Positions 56,789 to 64,000 of a stretch of 64,000 bases of DNA are shown here, one piece after another. How positions within the stretch are numbered: the first letter of the stretch is position 1; every line of letters begins with the position of its first letter. The DNA lies in the NCBI GenBank assembly GCA_030068075.1, contig CM057835.1, forward strand, positions 70,040,895 through 70,104,894. The letters are read 5' to 3'. Made by a program: the position numbers and the translations under genes. Under the pieces are notes generated by a model, which was given only the letters and a program-made list of their open reading frames with translations, did no database searches and was not told where the DNA came from. Source of the stretch: Paguma larvata (taxonomy: Eukaryota; Chordata; Mammalia; Carnivora; Viverridae).

Positions 56789-56796
56789 ATTTGCAT
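56789..56796 (+). promoter_or_regulatory. Immunoglobulin promoter octamer
   Basis: Perfect ATTTGCAT, 106 bp before the leader ATG at 56902. Confidence 0.87.
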
Positions 56797-56901
56797 AGAT
56801 AGGCCCTCCCTCTTTAAGATGATGAAGAAGTGAAGGGAGAGTTTAGGGGAGGCTCTGCTCAGCTGTGGGGTCAGACGACAGGATCGAGGATGATCTCCGT
56901 T

Positions 56902-57369
56902 ATGGCCTGGTCTCCTTTCCTTCTCGCTCTCCTCGCTCACTGCACAGGTGATTGGATGTGGACCCACTGGAAGGGGCTTTGGGAGGACATGTGGGTCCTG
57001 CTTCCACTCTCTTGTGTCCTGACCCCAGGATCACCCTGTCTGTGTTTCTCCCCGTTCCAGGGTCTTGGGCCCAGTCTGTGCTGACTCAGCTGCCCTCAGT
57101 GTCGGGGTCCCTGGGCCAGAAGGTCACCATCTCCTGCACTGGAGGCAGCTCCAACATCGGTGCTGGTAATTATGTGAGCTGGCTCCAACAAGTCCCAGGA
57201 ACAGCCCCCAAAATCCTGGTATATGATAATAACAAACGACCCTCTGGAGTCCCTGATCGATTCTCTGGCTCCAAGTCTGGCAACTCAGCCTCCCTGACCA
57301 TCACTGGGCTGCAGGCTGAGGACGAGGCTGATTATTATTGTGCAACATGGGACGACAGTCTTGATGGTC
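56902..57369 (+). CDS. IGLV1-like V segment, intact
   Basis: Leader exon 56902-56947 ([16 protein letters not shown]), donor GTGATT; an in-frame ATG at 56890 would add MISV. V exon 57061-57369 after 'ttccag': [19 protein letters not shown], Cys in 'TISCTG', nine-residue CDR1 SSNIGAGNY, '[18 protein letters not shown]' (Leu after the conserved Trp instead of Tyr), '[19 protein letters not shown]', 'EDEADYYC', CDR3 start [10 protein letters not shown]. No stop or frameshift, and all splice sites, promoter and RSS are present. This is the cleanest functional V segment in the window. Its sister is 377-842. Confidence 0.93.
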
Positions 57370-57408
57370 CACAGAGCTCCAAGCCCGTGGGGAAGTGAGA
57401 CAAAAACC
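57370..57408 (+). other. V lambda recombination signal, 23-bp spacer
   Basis: Heptamer CACAGAG (57370-57376, one mismatch), 23-bp spacer, consensus nonamer ACAAAAACC (57400-57408). Confidence 0.92.
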
Positions 57409-58121
57409 TGCTGTTCCCACGGTGATGGGCTTTCCTTGTGCAGCCCCCACCTTCTGCCAAGACAGCTGCTTTCCTCTTTGTCTGGCCTAAAACTGAGGCC
57501 TGAAACTAAACCCAACGAGCCTTCTCTACTATATGTCCTTGTCCTCTCAATTTTGTCCCCAAAGCCTGTTCTTAGAGGCCCACATATTCTGTTTTATACA
57601 AACTGAGCAGAATGTCCTGGATGCTGGGGCAGGGTGCCCTGAGGACCGAGTCCCTGAAGATTGTGCCTGTCTGCAACAACTACCATAGATATTACCACAG
57701 CCTGGAAGACTAAACCAAAAGATATTTATTTTCTCACAGTTTCGGAGCATAAAAGTCCAAGTTCCAGATGGTGGCAGGTTTGATTTCCCCTGAGGTCTCT
57801 CTCCTTTGCCTCTAAACAGTTACTTTCATCCAGGGTCCCCACATGGCATTTCCATGTGTGCCCACCCATGCTGTCTCTCCCCCTTCTATAAAGACTCCAG
57901 TCCTTTATGAGGGAATCTGTATTAGGGCACCACTCTTATAACCTCATGTATCCAGGATTACATCTTTTAAGGCTTTATCTCAAACCGTCATAATGCATGT
58001 TAGGGTTTCCATACAACGTTTTGAGGAACACAGATCAGTTCCTAACATGATGTTAGAACAGACACTTGGACACAGAGTACAGCTGTGTCTGACTCAGCAT
58101 ATTCAATCGTCTACCTGATAT
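57409..58121. other. V downstream flank with ancient repeat
   Basis: Shared with 882-1560. 57655-58045 is the paralogue of the old interspersed repeat at 1135-1480. No gene. Confidence 0.55.
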
Positions 58122-58136
58122 GCATGAATGGCATTT

Positions 58137-58895
58137 TTTTAAGTAGAAATGATTTTTATTTTATAACCAGACAATTATTTTTTTGATATATATATATATT
58201 TTTTAATTTTATAATAGTTTATTTTCAAATTGGTTTACATATAACACCCAGTGTTCATCCCAACATGTGCCCTTTTTCATGCCCATCACCCCCTCTCCCC
58301 CCTCCCTCATCCCCCTCACCCTCAGTGTTTTCCTAGTCTTTGAGAGTCTCTTATGTTTTATCTCCCTCCCTCTCTGTGTCTTTTTTTCCTTTCCCCTCTT
58401 CCCCTCCCCCTGGTTTTTGCTTAAGGACCCGCAAGTATATGGCCAACTAATCTTTGACAAAGTGGGAAAATGTATCCAATGGAAAAAAGACAGCCTCTTT
58501 AACAAATGGTGCTGGGAGAATTGGACAGCAACATGCAAAAGAATGAAACTAGACCACTTTCTTACACCACTCACAAAAATAAATTCTAAATGCATAAAAG
58601 ATCTGAATGTGAGACAGGAAACCGTCAAAATCCTAGAGGAGAAAGCAGGAAAAAGCCTTTTTGACCTAAGACGCACCAATTTCTTACTCGACACGTCTCC
58701 AAAGGCAAGGGAATTAAAAGCAAAGATGAACTATTGGGACCTCATCAAGATAAAAAGCTTCTGCACAGCAAAAGAAACAACCAACAAAACGAATAGGCTA
58801 CCAACAGAATGGGAAAAGATCATTGCAAATGACATATCGGATAAAGGACTAATATCTAAAATCTATAAAGAACTTACCAAACTCCACACCCAAAA
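58137..58895 (-). mobile_element. L1 insertion with 5' inversion and 15-bp target-site duplication
   Basis: GCATGAATGGCATTT flanks the insert (58122-58136, 58896-58910). From the left: a T run, about 65 bp of AT-rich sequence, the antisense carnivore L1 3' UTR (about 58205-58420), then a sense-strand ORF2 C-terminal part (about 58421-58895: [33 protein letters not shown]). The head-to-head arrangement is the twin-priming structure of L1s. The 225-aa open frame here is this L1, not a host gene. The paralogue near 1570 is empty. Confidence 0.93.
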
Positions 58896-58910
58896 GCATG
58901 AATGGCATTT

Positions 58911-60239
58911 ACCGAACCCTCACTACATGACCCTGTTGGATTAAGAGTTCAAGTCGCAGTGCAGAAGTGATGGGGAGTATCCCCGTGGTAGGGGAGCTGA
59001 CACTGTCTGGGAGAAGAAACAGAACACACAAGGAAAACATTGTGGCTCCCACTGACTTCTCACCTGAGGAAAAAATGTCTCTGCAGTCTCAGGTAACATC
59101 CACACAACACACCTTCTGGATGACAGAGACTTGTTCTCCTTCATCCACTGAGCAGCAACCTCAGATTTCAGGTGACTTGATCAATCACCCACCATCTTCC
59201 TGACACTATTATGGCAACTAGGGCGGTTGTTGTTGGATTGATTCCGGTAACACAGTGCCTGTCTTGTGGAGATTGAACTCAGTCTCTGAGTAACCATAGA
59301 GCTGAGAGTTTGGGGTCCAGTTTAGAGAAGAAAATGAAAGAACCTTCAACAAATGGGTCCCCACCCTATGCATCATCTTCCCTCCATCCTCTTTGTAATT
59401 AAGCTTGGCACATGGTCTTTGGACCCTGGCATCTGAGTAGGAGACACAGGCCAGTGTGTTCCCATCTCATAAAACTACAGCCCTGGCCCCGGGCCATTCT
59501 GATGTCTAAACCTGATAAACTCCTGGCCAACACACACTCCCAGGCACAAGGTGCTGATCTGAAATGGAGGCAATCCCATGAGAGGGAGAAACCATTAATA
59601 AAATCAAACTATTTGCTTGCTTACATAAGTTAAAAATAATTAAATGTGTTCATTATTTTTATCCTAGCATAAATATGAGTATATTTCTAATGGTTGTAAA
59701 AAAAATACACTAAATTAAGGAAATAAAGTAAAAGATAAATTGAATTAATGTAAAATACTTTCATTCATAAACACAGAGTCAAAACTTTAGCAAATAGTAG
59801 ACAGGTCATAGAAGCACTTTTATTATTGTGTATTTTCATGTTTCCTTTGAGAAGGTGTGTGGGTAGGTACAGGCACAGGCACCATCCAGATCCCTCTGAC
59901 AGTAGAAGGAGGGTGGATATAGGCAAACACCAGTTACTCAGTTGCCACACAGGATAACTGTTCCTTTGCTGTAACAGGCTTTTTGACAGCAGAGAAGATC
60001 CACATGTCCAGGCTTCATGGTCCTGCATTCCATGTGCTGACTCAGAAATATGTGTGCAGCAGTCACTTCTTTCTGCTCTGGAAAGTGTCACAAAATTGGC
60101 CATAAAACAGGGGCTGGCACCAGCAGCTCCCAGGCTGAAGCCCTGTTGGGTTTCTAATGACCCCCGATCCTCAGAGTCTCCTCTCAGTTCTCTTGTCCCA
60201 GGTCAGGCTACTCAGCATCCTTTGCTACTAAATCTAAAA
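58911..60239. other. Intergenic, no gene recognised
   Basis: Shared with 1580-2900. No gene. Confidence 0.55.
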
Positions 60240-61140
60240 TTGCAGAATAGAAACACTCAATAAAGGAAAAAGAAGGCAATAAAAGAGTGATAAAGGAATT
60301 TAGTTTCTTTAAATATAAATGTTGAAAAAAAGAACTAAATAAGAAAAGAAAAATGATTTTAAATTTATAATATTACATAATTATATTAAATTATATTGCA
60401 TATAAATGGGCAAACTGTTCCAGTTAAAAACATGGACTGATTCAACAGAGAAAAAGGCCCACTCTTTTTTTTAAATGTTTTTTTTTTTTAGTTTATTTAT
60501 TATTGAGAGCCAGAGAGAGAGAAAAAACAAGCTTCGGAAAGGTAGAGTGAGAGGGAGACACAGAATCCGAAGCAGACTCCAGGCTCCAAGCTGTCCGCAC
60601 AGAGCCTGATGCGGGGCTCGAATGCACAAACCATGAGATCATGACCTGAGCTGAAGTCCAGTGCTTAACAGACTAAACCATTCAGGTGCCCCTGGGCCAC
60701 TCTTAAAATAAAGACACAAATATAATGAAATTAAAAGTATGGTAAAAAGAAAAAAAGTATATCCGGCAACACTGAAACAACAGACAGATGTACTTATAGA
60801 AGTATCAGGCAAAACGGTAAGGGAAGAAGTTTTCTAGAAAAACAATGATCCATTTCATAGTAATAAAATAATCTATTCAAGAAACAAACAAAGAAGTCAA
60901 ATACGATAACGTATCTTTGCAAAACTATGTGAAGAATAAATTAATAGAAGTAAAGAAAGAAATAACCAGTCCATAGTTACAGTTGCAGACGTTAACAAAA
61001 TGCTCTTAGTAACTGAATGAACAGAGAAAAAAATACAAAAGTATACATTAAAAAGAAAAACAACAGAAGAAATAACTTAGAAGGACTACAAATCTGATTT
61101 TAATTGCTTATGTAATTAAATAAAGACTTGAGTAAAAATA
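60240..61140 (+). mobile_element. Degenerate L1-like A-rich relic, second copy
   Basis: Counterpart of 2900-3590, interrupted by the SINE at 60467. Confidence 0.35.
60467..60697 (-). mobile_element. CAN-SINE, reverse, only in Dup A copy 2
   Basis: Reverse SINE with T-rich tail at left and 'tgatgcggggctcgaatgca'. CACTCTT flanks both sides (60460-60466, 60698-60704). Copy 1 reads 'gggccactcttaaagacac' near 3130 without an insert. Confidence 0.93.
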
Positions 61141-61749
61141 AATGAGGGATTTCCTTATTTTTCAAGTGGATTTTTGTGCTTTATCTTGGTTCAGTGAGCA
61201 CGGGTGGCTACCTGTGTTTCATTCTTATTTCCTTTCTTATCAACTTATCCTCTCTCATCTCCCCTCCTTATCCCTTTCCCTGGAGGTGATGCACATCCCA
61301 GGATGCTCATGTCACTGCCATGTGAAGGACTGACTGAGGCAGCATCTCATGTTCCTGTTCCCACGTGTACATGTTGACATTACATATTTGACACCAACCC
61401 CTTTAGTTGTCCTCAATCTCATTTTTCTCTCTCTTGTCCTGCATGACAGGGAACACAACTGGAATGCTCAACCTCACCAGCATCCTTTCCATGGCCATCG
61501 GTCCAGGGCCACAGTCACCTCTCCATGTTCATCCTTTTGGGCTCTCTTCGCTCATCTTCCTCCTCCAGATTCCCTGTATAATCAGCACTCAAGCCCTCCT
61601 GACATGGCCTTGCCTGCTCTGTTGTCCTCAGGTACGCTGTTGAAACTGACAGCACAACATCTTTGTAAAGTAGAAGTTTCATAGTCAATAATAATGTATT
61701 GTAGATTTGAAATTTGCAGACAGGATGTATCTTAAGGGTTCTCACAAAA
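61141..61749. other. Intergenic, no gene recognised
   Basis: Shared with 3591-4164. Open frames here are not conserved between the copies. Confidence 0.5.
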
Positions 61750-61863
61750 CAAAGAGAGAAAGAAAGAAAAAGGAAGAGAGAGGAAGGAAGGAAGGAAGGA
61801 AGGAAGGAAGGAAGGAAGGAAGGAAGGAAGGAAGGAAGATAGGGAGGGAGGGAGGAAGAAAAA
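61750..61863 (+). repeat. (GGAA)n purine microsatellite
   Basis: Short counterpart of 4165-4437, mostly uninterrupted GGAA. Confidence 0.95.
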
Positions 61864-62470
61864 TAGAAAAATGGTGTGTATATGAAGCAATAGACCTATT
61901 GATTAGCTTTATTGTGGTACTTCGCAATTTTAATGTATATCCAAACTCTAAGCTGTGCCTTCAGTGCATACAATTTTTGGTTGTTTATTATACTTGGAAA
62001 AGGTGCAAAATTAAAAAGAATTGATAATAAAACTAAGTTAGATTTCAACAACCATTTCTCCTGTTTTCCTTCTCTAAGAAATCCAAATAAAATAAGATGC
62101 AAGCACTTCACTCTGACATAGAAGTACTTTTCCATTTAGACTTCAAGTTTCCTCACTCGTTATGCACTTACATTCCATCTGTTCAAGCACTGTCAAATGA
62201 TGTAGTTTCTGTCCCCTCAACACATCACATCTGATGCCCCGCCTCCCTCTGAATCCATCTTTCTTCTGAGAAGGTGATGTGCTTTATTTGTCCTGCTAGG
62301 AACCCTGGTCCCAACTGCACACTCACGCACGTGGCCCAACTGAGAGAGCAGCTCGAGTGTGTGCTTCCAGAAAACTCTGCACTCTCAACCTACTGCACCC
62401 CCACTCATGGTGCTTGGTGGTATTCAGCCTGTTTCCTTCTCTGACAAACCCAGAATTTCTCAGTGGGAAA
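61864..62470. other. Intergenic end of Dup A copy 2
   Basis: Shared with 4438-5058. No gene. Confidence 0.55.
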
Positions 62471-62471
62471 G

Positions 62472-64000
62472 CTGAGAAAACCATTACTAGACGAAGTGTC
62501 TTCATGAAACAGAAATCTCTTATTTTATCAACTGAGGTTTTTTCTTCTTTGCTGGATCATATTAATTTTCCCTTCGATATTAAAATAAATGAAACATTTT
62601 TCTTTGTCCTCTGAATTTTACCCATGTTGTGCTTGAAGAATAAGTTAGCCTATTTCCATCTGGAATTATTATCTACATGGTTCTCACTAGTTTTGTCCTA
62701 TTATCTATTATATGTGAAAAATGCCAATTTAATATTAGCAAAAAAAAGATTCCATAGAAAAAAACCCTGTACTTGAATGTTTATAACTACTATTCATAAT
62801 CAATAAAGCCTGAAAGCAACTTGAAATTGGCACATGGATGTTTATTATAAGTTTAGATATAAACACCGAAACCTGAATCCAACTAAATTGTCACCCAGAA
62901 GGTGCCACTTTTATAAGTCATTTGATAATCATCTGAAATATTGGAAGAAGCAAAGCTCTGCACACATCTGCACGTTGTGGAGGTGCTAAAAGTTGAAAAG
63001 AGTTGATCATATGAACAGGGGAAAACATTTTGAGCAACAGAATGATTCTATATAATAATAATTGCACTTAAATGACACTCTATCATTGTCAGAATTCACT
63101 GAACACTGTACACCCCCATGTCAGAACTTAAAGTGTACATAAAATAATTTAGGAATTTTAGGGCACGTAATGGAATCTAGAATGTGTCCAAACTCATGCA
63201 CCTGCAGTAAACTGTGTGGGCCCACCTCAGTGCAGGGGTTGAGAGCAAGTTGCTGAGCTGAGTGATGAGAGTGAGTGGAGCCTATAAGTGTAAAGACATA
63301 AGAAATTGCACGTAAGTTGTGGACTCTAGTACATGATGTTGTGTCCCGTGGGGGAACAGGTTGATGATTCTAATATGACTGTACTATGGACTGTCACTGA
63401 ACAATTAAGTAAATGGATGAATGGGAAGTGCTGGAGTCAGACTGCTCACTTGAGGAATGCAAAGTCACAGATACACCCAAGGGAGGAGGATTGAGAGAAG
63501 CAGGTGGGCTGGACTAGAGCTAGAGATGGCAGTTTGAAAATGTGTGTAGTTTGATGGAGACAGACAATTGCATGTGGAAACATTCACCAATATATCCACA
63601 TTCCTGGGTTCATTTGCTCATAGATTTGTCCTTCATCTGTCCGCTGAGTGAAGGTGGGAGCAATGAGGCCCCTTAAGGTATGAGATGCATTTTCCCAGAT
63701 ATTACTTTCTAATACCATTCTCCCAGGAAGAGATGCAGGCTTCCTTAGGGAAATGTTTAATTCCCAGACAAGCAATTATGCAGGATGAGTCCAGAAGATC
63801 CTAGAGTGCCAGAAAATAAAAAATCCTTCAAAACAAACGCAGGCACTTCAGTGCACAACCACCACACACGCACATGTACACATACACACAAAGGACAGGT
63901 AGTCTCTAGGAACACATGAGCCAACTTAAGAGCTTCCCATAGGGCAAAGGCTCCCCATAGGGCAAAACTAGAAAGATTTGAACCCCATAAATATAAAAGT
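62472..64000. repeat. Segmental duplication B, partial third copy
   Basis: From 'gagaaaaccattactagacg' on, the sequence follows 33688-35210 and 46768-48280. The V segment that precedes this flank in the other two copies is missing, replaced by the Dup A end. It continues beyond the window. Confidence 0.9.

Larger units (their letters stand above)
51745..57410. repeat. Segmental duplication C, copy 2
   Basis: Collinear with 22735-28800, starting at 'gtgtgtggtgtgacctgagc'. Its right part merges into Dup A copy 2, because the V segment at 56902 is closest to the one at 377. Confidence 0.72.
56527..62470. repeat. Segmental duplication A, copy 2
   Basis: Collinear with 1-5058 and extended by an L1 and a SINE. 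The right end, near 62470, is an abrupt switch to Dup B-type sequence. Confidence 0.85.

Noticed and set aside
58267..58944. 225-aa open frame
   Set aside because: It is the L1 insertion: antisense 3' UTR followed by the ORF2 C-terminal part. Not a host gene.
1..64000. J lambda or C lambda gene, or a VPREB-like gene
   Set aside because: No J motif (FGxGT with 12-bp-spacer RSS) and no C-domain exon were found on either strand by reading.

Overview
This window is mammalian germline DNA: part of the variable-gene (V) array of an immunoglobulin lambda light-chain locus (IGL). The interspersed repeats are tRNA-Lys-type CAN-SINEs of the feliform subtype (head 'ggcgcacctgggtggct', then 'gctcaggtcatgat'), carnivore L1s with a characteristic 3' UTR, and an L1 5' end. 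The source is therefore a carnivore, most likely a felid. No J or C lambda gene, other host gene with introns, CRISPR array or microbial gene is visible.

The genes are two-exon IGLV segments. Each has an octamer promoter (ATTTGCAT) about 90-110 bp upstream of a 46-nt leader exon, a roughly 110-nt intron, one V exon, and a recombination signal (RSS: heptamer, 22-23 bp spacer, nonamer). Four IGLV1-like segments can encode a domain: 377-842 (stop codon only at the trimmable 3' end), 11028-11518 (leader carries two compensating frameshifts), 33036-33485 and 56902-57369. Two more die from one small lesion each: 28276-28757 (4-bp tandem duplication) and 46116-46567 (one base lost at the leader splice acceptor). 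About nine older IGLV relics lie between them, including IGLV10-like and IGLV5-like pseudogenes and two on the minus strand.

The layout is a mosaic of segmental duplications. Dup A: 1-5058 and 56527-62470. Dup B: 30546-36935, 43649-50010, and a third partial copy from 62472 to the window end. Dup C: 22735-28800 and 51745-57410. Between the two full Dup B copies, the sequence at 37.75-43.5 kb holds V material on the minus strand, so an inversion is likely. Insertions present in one copy and absent from its partner date events relative to the duplications: a 5'-inverted L1 at 58137-58895, SINEs at 27077 and 60467, and two tailless small-RNA retrocopies (U2 snRNA 5' end at 28967, tRNA-Met 5' half at 48839).

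Other content: a PRR13 processed pseudogene (41080-42115) whose A-tail probably seeded a large purine microsatellite, an L1 5' UTR cut off at a duplication boundary, an LTR-like block at 16.3-17.4 kb, and several tandem and simple repeats. A CTCF-core-like motif recurs about 200 bp upstream of the octamer of every intact-looking V segment. All family and motif calls were made by eye; no database search was run.
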